The notes beneath the pieces were generated by a model. That model made no database searches, was not told where the DNA came from, and worked only from the letters and a program-made list of their open reading frames with translations. Shown piece after piece: positions 52,668 through 61,517 of a DNA stretch of 64,000 nt. The translations under genes were made by a program, and so were the position numbers. This DNA is from Mycolicibacterium elephantis DSM 44368 (GTDB lineage: Bacteria > Actinomycetota > Actinomycetes > Mycobacteriales > Mycobacteriaceae): NCBI RefSeq assembly GCF_004014805.1, contig NZ_ATDN01000034.1, positions 1 through 64,000 of the forward strand, in the 5' to 3' direction. The first letter of the stretch is position 1. Each line of letters opens with the position of its first letter.

Positions 52668-55600
52668 GTGACCGCCTATCCGAAGCCGAGCAGCGGAGCG
52701 CCGGACTTCCCGGCGCTCGAAATCGACGTCCTCGATCACTGGGAGCGTGACGACACGTTCCGGGCGAGCATCGCCCGACGTGCCGATGCGCCGGAATACG
52801 TGTTCTACGACGGCCCGCCGTTCGCCAACGGCCTGCCGCACTACGGGCACCTGCTCACCGGGTACGTCAAGGACATCGTGCCGCGGTACCGCACGATGCG
52901 GGGCTACAAGGTCGAGCGCCGGTTCGGCTGGGACACCCACGGCCTGCCCGCCGAACTCGAGGTGCAGCGCCAGCTCGGCATCACCGACAAGGCCCAGATC
53001 GAAGAGATGGGCATCGAGAAGTTCAACGAGGCCTGCCGGGCGTCGGTGCTCAAGTACACCGACGAATGGCGTGCGTACGTCACCCGCCAGGCCCGCTGGG
53101 TGGACTTCGACAACGACTACAAGACGCTGGATCTCGGCTTCATGGAGTCGGTGATCTGGGCGTTCAAACAGCTCTGGGACAAGGGTCTTGCCTACGAGGG
53201 CAACCGGGTGCTGCCGTACTGCTGGAACGACGAGACCCCGTTGTCCAGCCATGAGCTGCGCATGGACGACGACGTCTACCAGAGCAGGCAGGACCCTGCG
53301 ATCACCGTCGGCTTGAAGGTCACCGACGGCCCGTTCGAAGGGGCCTACCTGCTGATCTGGACCACCACGCCGTGGACGCTGCCGTCCAACCAGGCCGTCG
53401 CCGTCAACCCGGACGTCACCTATGTCCACGTCCAGGGGCCCGACGGCAGACGGTACGTGCTGGCCCAGGCGCGGCTCGCGGCGTACGCGCGCGAACTCGG
53501 CGAGGAGCCCGAGGTGCTGGACACCATCGCGGGCCGCGACCTGCTCGGCGCGCACTACCTGCCACCGTTTGCGTACTTCGTCGACGACGACGAGGCGCAC
53601 AACGCATTTCAAGTGCTGCCCGCCGAGTTCGTCAGCACCGAGGACGGCACCGGCATCGTCCACATGTCACCGGCCTACGGCGAGGACGACATGGCCACCG
53701 CTCAGGCCGCGGGCATCGTCGCCGTCACGCCGGTCGACGCCAAAGGCCGCTTCGACGAGACCGTGCCCGATTACGCCGGCCAACACGTCTTCGACGCCAA
53801 CCCGCAGATCATCCGCGACCTGAAGAACCAGGCAGGGCCCGCAGCGGTCAACGGCGCCGTGCTGCTGCGCCATGAGACCTACGACCACTCCTACCCGCAC
53901 TGCTGGCGATGCCGAAACCCGTTGATCTACCGGGCGGTGTCGTCCTGGTTCATCAAGGTCACCGAGTTCCGCGACCGCATGGTCGAGCTGAACCAGCAGA
54001 TCACGTGGTATCCCGAACACGTCAAGGACGGGCAGTTCGGCAAGTGGCTGGCCGGCGCCAGGGACTGGTCGATCTCGCGAAACCGCTACTGGGGCACACC
54101 GATTCCGGTGTGGAAGTCCGACGATCCGGCGTATCCGCGCATCGACGTCTACGGCACCCTCGACGAGCTGGAGCGCGACTTCGGGGTGCGCCCGGACAAC
54201 CTGCACCGGCCCTACATCGACGAGTTGACCCGGCCCAACCCCGACGACCCGACCGGCCGTGCCACGATGCGGCGCATCCCCGATGTCCTCGACGTGTGGT
54301 TCGACTCCGGCTCGATGCCGTTCGCGCAGGTGCACTATCCGTTCGAGAACCGCGACTGGTTCTTGGGGAGGCAGGCGGGAGAAGGCGGAGCAACCGTCAC
54401 CCAGGAGGCGCATTTCCCCGGCGACTTCATCGTCGAGTACATCGGCCAGACCCGCGGCTGGTTCTACACGCTGCACGTGCTGGCCACGGCGTTGTTCGAC
54501 AAGCCGGCGTTCAAAACCTGTGTGGCACACGGCATCGTGTTGGGCAGCGACGGGCAGAAGATGAGCAAGTCGCTGCGCAACTACCCGGACGTCACCGAGG
54601 TGTTCGACCGCGACGGTTCCGACGCGATGCGCTGGTTCCTGATGGCCTCGCCGATCCTGCGCGGCGGCAACCTCATCGTCACCGAGCAGGGCATCCGCGA
54701 GGGCGTGCGCCAGGTGCAGCTGCCGCTGTGGAACGCCTACACGTTCCTGTGCCTGTACGCGCCGAAGCGGGGCACGTGGCGGACCGACTCGACACACGTG
54801 CTGGACCGCTACATCCTGGCCAAGCTCGCCGCGCTGCGCGACGACCTCACCGAGGCCCTGGACGTCTGCGACATCTCCGGCGCGTGCAACCAGCTGCGCC
54901 AGTTCACCGACGCGTTGACGAACTGGTATGTCCGTCGGTCACGGTCGCGGTTCTGGGACGAGGATCCCGACGCGATCGACACACTGCACACCGTGCTGGA
55001 GGTCACCGCCCGGCTGGCCGCACCGCTGCTGCCGTTGACCACCGAGATGATCTGGCGCGGCGTGACCGCCGAACGGTCGGTGCACCTGACCGACTGGCCG
55101 GAAACGGATCTGCTGCCCGCCGACCCCGAGCTGGTGGCTGCGATGGACCAGGTTCGCGAGGTGGCCTCCGCGGGCTCGTCGCTGCGGAAGGCCAAGAAGC
55201 TGAGGGTGCGGCTGCCGCTGCCGAAACTGACGGTGGCGGTGGACAACCCGCAACGGCTGCAACCCTTCACCGATCTCATCGCCGACGAGCTGAACGTCAA
55301 GGCGGTGGAGCTCACCGACGACATCGCGGCCTACGGCCGTTTCGAGCTCACGGTCAACGCGAAGGTGGCCGGGCCGCGGCTCGGCAGGGACGTGCAGGCC
55401 GCGATCAAGGCGGTGAAGGCAGGGCAGGCCGTCGCGAACCCCGACGGCACGCTGACCGCGGGTCCGGCGGTGCTGCGACCCGAGGAGTACAGCTCGCGGC
55501 TGGTGGCCGCCGATCCGGACCACACCGCGGCGCTGCCCGACGGGTCCGGGTTGGTGGTGCTGGACGCGACGGTGACGCCGGAGCTGGAAGCCGAGGGGTG

Positions 55601-55889
55601 GGCCCGTGACATGATCCGCGAACTCCAGGAGGCCCGCCGGCGCGCCGGATTCGACATTGGAGATCGCGTACGCGTCCGGTTGCAGGTCCCGGAGTTGCCG
55701 GCTGGATGGCGCGATGAGTTCCGTGAACTGATCGCCAATGAAATCCTGGCCTTGGACTTCCAATTGGAGTCCGGAGGGGAACTGAGACTCGATATGCAGC
55801 GTGGCGCACTGCGCGTGGACGGCGACACCGTTACAGGAACGATCGGTAACGGCTACCCGGTGAAGATGGTGCGTGTGACCAAGTCGTGA
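52668..55889 (+). CDS. ileS: isoleucine-tRNA ligase
   Basis: Charges tRNA-Ile and edits valine. The 1073-residue protein has the HIGH-type motif HYGH starting at His58 (PHYGHLLTG), the editing domain (~200-400, TTTPWTLPSNQAVAV), and KMSKS at 631-635. The C-terminal region lacks an obvious zinc finger and resembles the eukaryotic-like (type 2) IleRS, which is often linked to lower mupirocin sensitivity. GTG at 52668 is chosen: it follows AGGAGA in the T-box leader, and the frame upstream lies inside the riboswitch. Orthologue of Rv1536. Confidence 0.95.
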   Translation: MTAYPKPSSGAPDFPALEIDVLDHWERDDTFRASIARRADAPEYVFYDGPPFANGLPHYGHLLTGYVKDIVPRYRTMRGYKVERRFGWDTHGLPAELEVQRQLGITDKAQIEEMGIEKFNEACRASVLKYTDEWRAYVTRQARWVDFDNDYKTLDLGFMESVIWAFKQLWDKGLAYEGNRVLPYCWNDETPLSSHELRMDDDVYQSRQDPAITVGLKVTDGPFEGAYLLIWTTTPWTLPSNQAVAVNPDVTYVHVQGPDGRRYVLAQARLAAYARELGEEPEVLDTIAGRDLLGAHYLPPFAYFVDDDEAHNAFQVLPAEFVSTEDGTGIVHMSPAYGEDDMATAQAAGIVAVTPVDAKGRFDETVPDYAGQHVFDANPQIIRDLKNQAGPAAVNGAVLLRHETYDHSYPHCWRCRNPLIYRAVSSWFIKVTEFRDRMVELNQQITWYPEHVKDGQFGKWLAGARDWSISRNRYWGTPIPVWKSDDPAYPRIDVYGTLDELERDFGVRPDNLHRPYIDELTRPNPDDPTGRATMRRIPDVLDVWFDSGSMPFAQVHYPFENRDWFLGRQAGEGGATVTQEAHFPGDFIVEYIGQTRGWFYTLHVLATALFDKPAFKTCVAHGIVLGSDGQKMSKSLRNYPDVTEVFDRDGSDAMRWFLMASPILRGGNLIVTEQGIREGVRQVQLPLWNAYTFLCLYAPKRGTWRTDSTHVLDRYILAKLAALRDDLTEALDVCDISGACNQLRQFTDALTNWYVRRSRSRFWDEDPDAIDTLHTVLEVTARLAAPLLPLTTEMIWRGVTAERSVHLTDWPETDLLPADPELVAAMDQVREVASAGSSLRKAKKLRVRLPLPKLTVAVDNPQRLQPFTDLIADELNVKAVELTDDIAAYGRFELTVNAKVAGPRLGRDVQAAIKAVKAGQAVANPDGTLTAGPAVLRPEEYSSRLVAADPDHTAALPDGSGLVVLDATVTPELEAEGWARDMIRELQEARRRAGFDIGDRVRVRLQVPELPAGWRDEFRELIANEILALDFQLESGGELRLDMQRGALRVDGDTVTGTIGNGYPVKMVRVTKS

Positions 55890-55896
55890 GCACTCG

Positions 55897-55955
55897 CCGA
55901 ACGTGCGCGTGTGCTCGAAAATTTCGGAGAATCTCGAACACACGAGCACGTTCGG
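55897..55955. terminator. long hairpin after ileS
   Basis: CCGAACGTGC (55897-55906) pairs with GCACGTTCGG (55946-55955), and pairing continues inward with two mismatches to a stem of about 22 base pairs and a loop of about 15 bases. It lies between convergent ileS and the S4-domain gene and probably ends both transcripts, although no long U-tract follows. Confidence 0.7.
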
Positions 55956-55969
55956 GAGATGCGCGAGAC

Positions 55970-56185
55970 CTAGCTGGTGACCACCGCGGTGCGCCCGGCG
56001 ATCGACACCTCGTCGCCGACCTGCAGTTTCCTGCCGCGTCGGCGCTCGACCTCACCGTTGACGGTGACCAAACCGTTCGCGACCACACCTTTGGCGTCGG
56101 CGCCTGACTCGATCAGCCCGGCGAGCTTGAGGAACTGGCCGAGCCGGATGGTGCCGTCGGTGATCGCCACCTCATCCCTAGCCAC
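55970..56185 (-). CDS. S4-domain RNA-binding protein
   Basis: The 71-residue protein is a single S4 domain: TIRLGQFLKLAGLIESGADAKGVVANG then VTVNGEVERRRGRKLQVGDEV. It is the YbcJ/YaaA-type free S4 protein and probably binds structured RNA such as rRNA. The GTG start at 56185 faces the divergent dinX start (56223), leaving 37 bases for both promoters. The target RNA is unknown. Confidence 0.85.
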   Translation of the reverse strand: MARDEVAITDGTIRLGQFLKLAGLIESGADAKGVVANGLVTVNGEVERRRGRKLQVGDEVSIAGRTAVVTS

Positions 56186-56222
56186 CCCGACAGGATGTCA
56201 CGGCGCAATAGCATCCTCAGAT

Positions 56223-57587
56223 GTGGAGGGTCGCTGGGTGCTGCACCTCGACATGGACGCGTTCTTCGCGTCGGTCGAGCAGCTGACCCGCCCTACGCTG
56301 CGCGGGCGGCCGGTCCTGGTGGGCGGGCTGGGCGGCCGGGGCGTCGTCGCGGGCGCAAGCTATGAGTCGCGGGTGTTCGGCGCGCGATCAGCGATGCCCA
56401 TGCACCAGGCGCGCCGGCTGGTCGGCGTCTCCGCCGTGGTGTTGCCGCCGCGCGGCGTGGTGTACGGGGTCGCCAGCCGCCGGGTCTTCGACACCGTCCG
56501 CACGATGGTCCCTGTGCTGGAACAGCTTTCGTTCGACGAGGCGTTCGGCGAGCCCGCCGAGCTCGCAGGGGCCTCCGGCGACGAGGTCGAGGAGTTCTGC
56601 AGGGCGCTGAAGGCCAGGGTGCTCGACGAGACCGGGCTGGTCGCCTCCGTCGGCGCCGGATCGGGTAAGCAGGTCGCCAAGATCGCCTCCGACCTCGCCA
56701 AGCCGAACGGCATCCGGGTCGTGCGCCGCGCCGAGGAACGGGCGCTGCTCAACGGGTTGCCGGTGCGTCGGCTGTGGGGCATCGGGCCGGTCGCCGAGGA
56801 GAAGCTGCACCGGCTCGGCATCGAGACCATCGGGGCATTCGCCGCGCTGAGCGACGCCGAAGCCGCCAACATCCTCGGCGCCACCGTCGGGCCCGCGCTG
56901 CACCGCCTCGCCCAGGGCATCGACGAGCGGCCCGTCGCCGAGAACGCGCCCGCCAAGCAGATCAGCGCCGAGTCCACTTTTCCCACCGACCTGATCAGCC
57001 TCGATCAGTTGCGCGAGGCGGTCGCCACGATCGGCGAACACGCGCACACCCGGTTGGAGAAGGACGGCCGCGGGGCCCGCACCGTCACCGTCAAGCTGCG
57101 GAAGTCCGACATGAGCATCCTCACCCGCTCCGCCACCCTGCCGTACGCCACCGTCGACGCGGCCACCCTGATCGCCACGGCACGGCGGTTGCTCCTCGAC
57201 CCTGTCGAGATCGGGCCGATTCGCCTTGTCGGCGTTGGGTTTTCGGGTCTTTCGGAAGTGCGTCAGGAATCGCTGTTCCCGGACCTGGACCTGGTCGCCG
57301 AAGAGGTGTCGGACACCGAGTTGCCGCCGACGCTGACCGACGCCGCCGCGACCCCGCCGGCCTGGCGCGTCGGCGACGACGTGACCCACACCGAGCACGG
57401 GCACGGCTGGATCCAGGGCGCCGGACACGGGGTGATGACCGTGCGCTTCGAGACCCGAAGCAGCGGGCCCGGCGTGGCGCGCACGTTTCCCGACGACTGC
57501 GCCGACATCGCCCGCGCCAACCCGGTCGACAGCCTGGACTGGGCGGACTACCTCGAGGAGCTCAGCCGCTACCAGAGCTCGCCGTAG
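56223..57587 (+). CDS. dinX: Y-family DNA polymerase IV with a C-terminal extension
   Basis: Translesion polymerase. The 454-residue protein has the catalytic acidic residues in LHLDMDAFFASVEQ and LSFDEAFGE, a little-finger domain, and a beta-clamp motif QESLF at ~348-352. After it comes an unusual extension (~381-454, WRVGDDVTHTEHGHGWIQGAG ... VDSLDWADYLEELS) that looks like a small SH3/Tudor-type barrel and is not needed for polymerase activity in the family. GTG at 56223 is the first plausible start; the frame upstream is antisense to the S4 gene. Orthologue of Rv1537 (dinX). No LexA box was seen upstream. Confidence 0.92.
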   Translation: MEGRWVLHLDMDAFFASVEQLTRPTLRGRPVLVGGLGGRGVVAGASYESRVFGARSAMPMHQARRLVGVSAVVLPPRGVVYGVASRRVFDTVRTMVPVLEQLSFDEAFGEPAELAGASGDEVEEFCRALKARVLDETGLVASVGAGSGKQVAKIASDLAKPNGIRVVRRAEERALLNGLPVRRLWGIGPVAEEKLHRLGIETIGAFAALSDAEAANILGATVGPALHRLAQGIDERPVAENAPAKQISAESTFPTDLISLDQLREAVATIGEHAHTRLEKDGRGARTVTVKLRKSDMSILTRSATLPYATVDAATLIATARRLLLDPVEIGPIRLVGVGFSGLSEVRQESLFPDLDLVAEEVSDTELPPTLTDAAATPPAWRVGDDVTHTEHGHGWIQGAGHGVMTVRFETRSSGPGVARTFPDDCADIARANPVDSLDWADYLEELSRYQSSP

Positions 57588-58024
57588 TCGGCGGCCAGAC
57601 GAAACCCGTGCGAGTTGTACGTCTCGCAGCGCACCACACCCGGGTCTTCGACCGCGCAGGTCGCACCCCAGTTCTCCAGCCGGTACCCCACGGGCAGGAC
57701 GTCCACGTCCCTGGTGAACGTTCGGCTGTCGGAGTGGCGGTACTCCGCGGGCGCCCAGCTGTTGACGACCGTCTGGTTGGTGCCCGGCGGCGCACCGTCC
57801 GGCACGGCATCGCAGCCGACCGGACCGCCGTTCGGTCCGATGCCGCAGGAGCGGCCGTCGGGTGTCTTGAAGAAGACGTGATAGAAGTCGTCGGGCGTGC
57901 TGTACCGGCCTTGTGCGACGGGGTAGTCGCGGATGTCGTCGTCGGGACCCGGCTGGGCCGCCGCGACCGGAGCCCCGGTCAGGGCCAGGCCGAGGAGCCC
58001 GACGGCGACGTAACGAACAGTCAC
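57569..58024 (-). CDS. secreted cysteine-containing hypothetical protein
   Basis: The 151-residue precursor has a signal peptide (MTVRYVAVGLLGLALTGAPVAAAQ) cleaved near AAAQ-PGPDD. The mature part has four cysteines (SCGIG, GCDAVP, TCAVE, RCETYN) that could form two disulfides. This resembles small exported mycobacterial proteins of unknown function. Its 3' end overlaps the dinX 3' end by 19 bases. ansA, on the same strand, ends 12 bases upstream of it. Confidence 0.8.
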   Translation of the reverse strand: MTVRYVAVGLLGLALTGAPVAAAQPGPDDDIRDYPVAQGRYSTPDDFYHVFFKTPDGRSCGIGPNGGPVGCDAVPDGAPPGTNQTVVNSWAPAEYRHSDSRTFTRDVDVLPVGYRLENWGATCAVEDPGVVRCETYNSHGFRLAADYGELW

Positions 58025-58036
58025 CGTTCCTCTCTA

Positions 58037-58954
58037 TCAGCCCCAGCGGGCGAAGGCATCGGGGACGGGGTATTCGGCGGCCAGCGCCGCCATCAGCAGC
58101 ACCCTGGCCTGCGGAGCCCGCAACCGCGGCACCACAACGGCGCCCGCAGCGACCAGTTCCGCGCCGGGCCCGTAGCTCGCGGTGACCCGCCCACCCGGGA
58201 CCCGGGTGGACACCGCCACCGCGACGCCCGCACCGATGTGCCGTCGGACCCCGTCGATCACCGCCGGTCCGGCGTTGCCGGCGCCCAGCGCCTCGAGCAC
58301 GATTCCCCGGGCTCCTGCGGCCACACATGCGTCCAGCGCGACCGCATCCGCGCCGGGATATGTGGCGACGATGTCGACCCTCGGCGCGGCCGCGGCCGAC
58401 AGAGCGCCGAGAAACGGGCGCTCTTTCGGGGTGTGCAGGGTGAGAGCTCCGTCGGCCACGGCCCCGATCGCCCGGCCCTCGAAACACTGCCGCCCGCCGG
58501 TGGCCACCTTCTGCAACCCCAGCGGCTGCCAGACGGTGCCCGCGAAGCTCACCGCCACACCCATGCCGGACGCCGCCGGGCTGCCCGCCACCGTCAGCGC
58601 GTCGCGAAGATTGGCCGGTCCGTCGGCATCGGGCGCGTCAGCGCTGCGCTGAGCGCCGGTGAGGACCACCGGCACGGCGCCGTCGTAGGTGAGCTCCAAC
58701 CACAGCGCCGTCTCCTCCATGGTGTCGGTGCCATGGGTGATCACCACACCGGCGGCATCGCCGGGCAGGGCGGCGCGGATCCGGTCCCAGTCGGCGGGGG
58801 TCAACTCGGAGCTGTCGACGGACATCAGATCGACGACCTCGACGTCGAGACCCGAGGTCAGCTGGGCCCCGGTGCGCGTCGGACGCATGATGCCGTCGTC
58901 GCCGGTACTGGTGGCGATGGTGCCGCCGGTGGTGACGACGACGACGCGGGCCAT
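58037..58954 (-). CDS. ansA: L-asparaginase
   Basis: Hydrolyses asparagine to aspartate and ammonia. The 305-residue protein has the first catalytic threonine motif VVVTTGGTIATSTG at the N-terminus and the second motif ITHGTDTMEETALWLE. There is no signal peptide, so it is a cytosolic type I-like enzyme. ATG at 58954 is 42 bases from the divergent lspA start. Orthologue of Rv1538c. Likely a nitrogen-assimilation or acid-resistance role, as reported for the M. tuberculosis enzyme. Confidence 0.93.
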   Translation of the reverse strand: MARVVVVTTGGTIATSTGDDGIMRPTRTGAQLTSGLDVEVVDLMSVDSSELTPADWDRIRAALPGDAAGVVITHGTDTMEETALWLELTYDGAVPVVLTGAQRSADAPDADGPANLRDALTVAGSPAASGMGVAVSFAGTVWQPLGLQKVATGGRQCFEGRAIGAVADGALTLHTPKERPFLGALSAAAAPRVDIVATYPGADAVALDACVAAGARGIVLEALGAGNAGPAVIDGVRRHIGAGVAVAVSTRVPGGRVTASYGPGAELVAAGAVVVPRLRAPQARVLLMAALAAEYPVPDAFARWG

Positions 58955-58996
58955 GGGCCGAATTCTTCCTCATCGAAACTTTGGAATGATGGGGGA

Positions 58997-59620
58997 GTGA
59001 CTGATGAAACCTCGGGGTCGGCCCGCAGCCGCACCGGCGGCGAGATGGAGGCTGTGCCGATGACCGACGAGGGTGATGGTGCCGTGACGCCGGACGGCGA
59101 GGCGGCGCTGCCTGCACCGAAACGACGGCTGCGATTGCTGCTCACCGTCGCCGCGGTGGTGTTGGCGACCGACATCGTCACCAAGGTGCTTGCGGTCAAG
59201 CTGCTGACACCCGGTCAGCCGGTCTCGATCATCGGCGATACCGTCACCTGGACCCTGGTGCGAAATTCGGGGGCGGCCTTCTCGATGGCCACCGGATACA
59301 CCTGGGTGCTCACCTTGATCGCGACCGGTGTGGTGATCGGCATCATCTGGATGGGCCGGCGGCTGGTGTCACCGTGGTGGGCGGTCGGGCTCGGAATGAT
59401 CCTCGGCGGTGCGATGGGCAACCTGGTCGACCGGTTCTTCCGCTCGCCGGGGCCGTTGCACGGTCATGTGGTCGACTTCCTGTCCATCGGGTGGTGGCCG
59501 GTGTTCAACGTGGCCGACCCGTCGGTGGTGGGTGGGGCCATCCTGCTGGTGGTGCTGTCGCTGTTCGGATTCGACTTCGACACCGTCGGCCGTCGTCGCG
59601 CGGGCGACGAAGGCGGCTGA
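58997..59620 (+). CDS. lspA: lipoprotein signal peptidase
   Basis: Aspartic membrane protease that removes signal peptides from prolipoproteins. The 207-residue protein has an acidic cytoplasmic N-terminus (~1-45), four membrane helices, and the catalytic aspartates in GAMGNLVDRFF and VFNVADPSVVGG. GTG at 58997 is used because the N-terminal length fits Rv1539; ATGs at 59045 and 59060 are alternatives. The same frame is open far upstream across ansA and dinX, but that part is antisense or out of frame. It overlaps the next gene by one base (TGATG). Confidence 0.95.
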   Translation: MTDETSGSARSRTGGEMEAVPMTDEGDGAVTPDGEAALPAPKRRLRLLLTVAAVVLATDIVTKVLAVKLLTPGQPVSIIGDTVTWTLVRNSGAAFSMATGYTWVLTLIATGVVIGIIWMGRRLVSPWWAVGLGMILGGAMGNLVDRFFRSPGPLHGHVVDFLSIGWWPVFNVADPSVVGGAILLVVLSLFGFDFDTVGRRRAGDEGG

Positions 59621-60549
59621 TGGCCGACCGCTCGATGCCGGTCCCCGACGGGCTGGCGGGAATGCGTGTGGACGCCGGTCTGGCGCGGCTGCTCGGGCTG
59701 TCGCGCACGGCGGTCGCCGCACTGGCCGAGGAGGGCGGGATCAACATCGACGGCGCGCCGGTCGGCAAGTCCGACAGGTTGACCGCCGGCGCCTGGCTGG
59801 AGGTGCGGCTACCGGAACCGCCTGCGCCGGTTGAGAACACGCCCGTCGAGATCGAAGGCATGTCGATCCTGTACTCGGACGCCGACATCGTCGCTGTCGA
59901 CAAGCCACCCGGCGTTGCCGCCCACGCCACCGTCGGGTGGACCGGGCCGACGGTGCTCGGCGGGCTGGCCGCGGCGGGGTTTCGCATCAGCACCTCGGGC
60001 ATCCACGAGCGTCAGGGCATCGTGCACCGCCTCGACGTCGGCACGTCGGGGGTCATGGTGGTGGCGCTGTCCGAACGCGCCTACACCGCGCTGAAGCGGG
60101 CGTTCAAGCAGCGCACCGTCGAAAAGCGCTATCACGCACTGGTGCAGGGACATCCCGACCCGTCCAGCGGCACCATCGACGCGCCGATCGGTCGTCACCG
60201 CGGGCACGACTGGAAGTTCGCCGTCACCGAGCACGGCAGGCACAGCATCACCCACTACGACACCCTCGAGGCGCACCAGGCCGCCAGCCTGCTCGACATC
60301 GAGCTGGAAACCGGGCGCACCCACCAGATCCGCGTGCACTTCGCGGCCCTGCACCACCCCTGCGTCGGCGACCTGACCTACGGCGCCGACCCCACCCTGG
60401 CGAAACGGCTTGACCTGACGCGGCAGTGGCTGCACGCCCGGTCGTTGGCGTTCGCGCATCCCGCCGACGGCCGGCGTGTCGAGATCACCAGCCCGTACCC
60501 CGCCGATCTGCAGCACGCCCTCGACGTGCTGCGCAATCACGAACTGTGA
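59620..60549 (+). CDS. RluD-family 23S rRNA pseudouridine synthase
   Basis: Isomerises uridines in rRNA. The 309-residue protein has an N-terminal S4 domain (RVDAGLARLLGLSRTAVAALAEEGG), the catalytic aspartate in GIVHRLDVGTSGVM, and RTHQIRVHFA near the C-terminus. ATG at 59620 shares a base with the lspA stop; the upstream extension lies inside lspA. It overlaps the rarD-like gene by four bases. Orthologue of Rv1540. The exact target position is not deducible. Confidence 0.92.
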   Translation: MADRSMPVPDGLAGMRVDAGLARLLGLSRTAVAALAEEGGINIDGAPVGKSDRLTAGAWLEVRLPEPPAPVENTPVEIEGMSILYSDADIVAVDKPPGVAAHATVGWTGPTVLGGLAAAGFRISTSGIHERQGIVHRLDVGTSGVMVVALSERAYTALKRAFKQRTVEKRYHALVQGHPDPSSGTIDAPIGRHRGHDWKFAVTEHGRHSITHYDTLEAHQAASLLDIELETGRTHQIRVHFAALHHPCVGDLTYGADPTLAKRLDLTRQWLHARSLAFAHPADGRRVEITSPYPADLQHALDVLRNHEL

Positions 60550-61460
60550 CCCAGCCCCGCCGGTCCGGGCTGCTGTTCGGGGTCGGGGCTTACGTGTGGT
60601 GGGGTCTGTGCCCGGGGTTCTTCCTGCTGCTGCTGCCTGCCACCGCCACCGAGGTGCTGGCGCACCGCTTCGTGTGGAGCGCGGTGTTCCTGTTGGTGGT
60701 CCTCGCCGTCGCCCGCCGACTCGGTGACCTGCGCCGGCTCAGCGCACGCACCTGGCTGCAGCTGCTGGCGGCTGCGGCGTTCATCGGAATCAACTGGGGC
60801 ACCTACATCTGGGCCGTCACCAACGGACACGTCGTGGACGCCGCGCTCGGGTACTTCATCAACCCGCTGATCAGCGTGGCGTTGGGCATGGTGATCTTTC
60901 GTGAGCGGCTGGGCGCCTGGCAGCTCCTCGCGCTGGCCCTGGCGATCGTCGCGGTGGGCATCTTGACCGCGGAGGTCGGCGAGCCGCCGTACATCGCGCT
61001 GGTGCTGGCCGTGTCGTTCGGTCTGTACGGGTTGATCAAGAAGGTGGTCGACGCCGACCCGCGGGTGAGCGTGACGGTCGAAACGCTGTGGGGGCTGCCG
61101 GTGGCGGTCGGCTATCTGGTCTGGTTGCAGATCGCCGGCCAGGCGCACTTCGTCAACCACGGAGCCGGCCACGCGATGCTGCTGTTGCTGGCCGGGCCGG
61201 TGACGGCAATCCCGTTGCTGCTCTTCGCCGCCGCCGCGCAACGCCTGCCATTGGTGACGCTCGGATTGCTGTTCTATCTGAACCCGGCACTGCAGATGGC
61301 CTGGGGCGTCGTCATCGGAGCCGAACCGATGCCACCGATGCGCTGGCTCGGATTCGGGCTCATCTGGGCGGCGCTGGGGGTGTTCAGCGTCGACGCGGTG
61401 AGGCGCGCCCGCGTCGATCGACGGGCGCCCGCACTGACCGGTGATCCAGCTAACCTGTAA
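60546..61460 (+). CDS. rarD: RarD/EamA-family transporter
   Basis: The 304-residue protein has ten membrane helices in two EamA repeats (GVGAYVWWGLCPGFFLLLL ... LGYFINPLISVALGMVIFRERL; second repeat LGLLFYLNPALQMAWGVV). RarD-type drug/metabolite superfamily transporters have been called chloramphenicol-sensitive proteins, but the substrate is unknown. The GTG at 60546 overlaps the previous stop (GTGA). Last gene of the lspA-rlu-rarD run. A 57-base gap holds the next gene's promoter. Confidence 0.88.
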   Translation: MTQPRRSGLLFGVGAYVWWGLCPGFFLLLLPATATEVLAHRFVWSAVFLLVVLAVARRLGDLRRLSARTWLQLLAAAAFIGINWGTYIWAVTNGHVVDAALGYFINPLISVALGMVIFRERLGAWQLLALALAIVAVGILTAEVGEPPYIALVLAVSFGLYGLIKKVVDADPRVSVTVETLWGLPVAVGYLVWLQIAGQAHFVNHGAGHAMLLLLAGPVTAIPLLLFAAAAQRLPLVTLGLLFYLNPALQMAWGVVIGAEPMPPMRWLGFGLIWAALGVFSVDAVRRARVDRRAPALTGDPANL

Positions 61461-61482
61461 CCCGTTCGAATGGTCGTTGCTG

Positions 61483-61511
61483 TTGACCTTGGTCCAGCAA
61501 TGCCATAACGT
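61483..61511 (+). promoter_or_regulatory. consensus-like promoter for a leaderless TetR gene
   Basis: TTGACC (61483-61488), exactly 17 bases, then TAACGT (61506-61511), six bases before GTG 61518. It is the clearest sigma-A-type promoter in the window. Confidence 0.8.
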
Positions 61512-61517
61512 TTGCTC

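Noticed and set aside
56774..59620. A 948-codon plus-strand open frame
   Set aside because: It is out of frame with dinX, antisense to the secreted protein and ansA, and real only in its last 208 codons (lspA).
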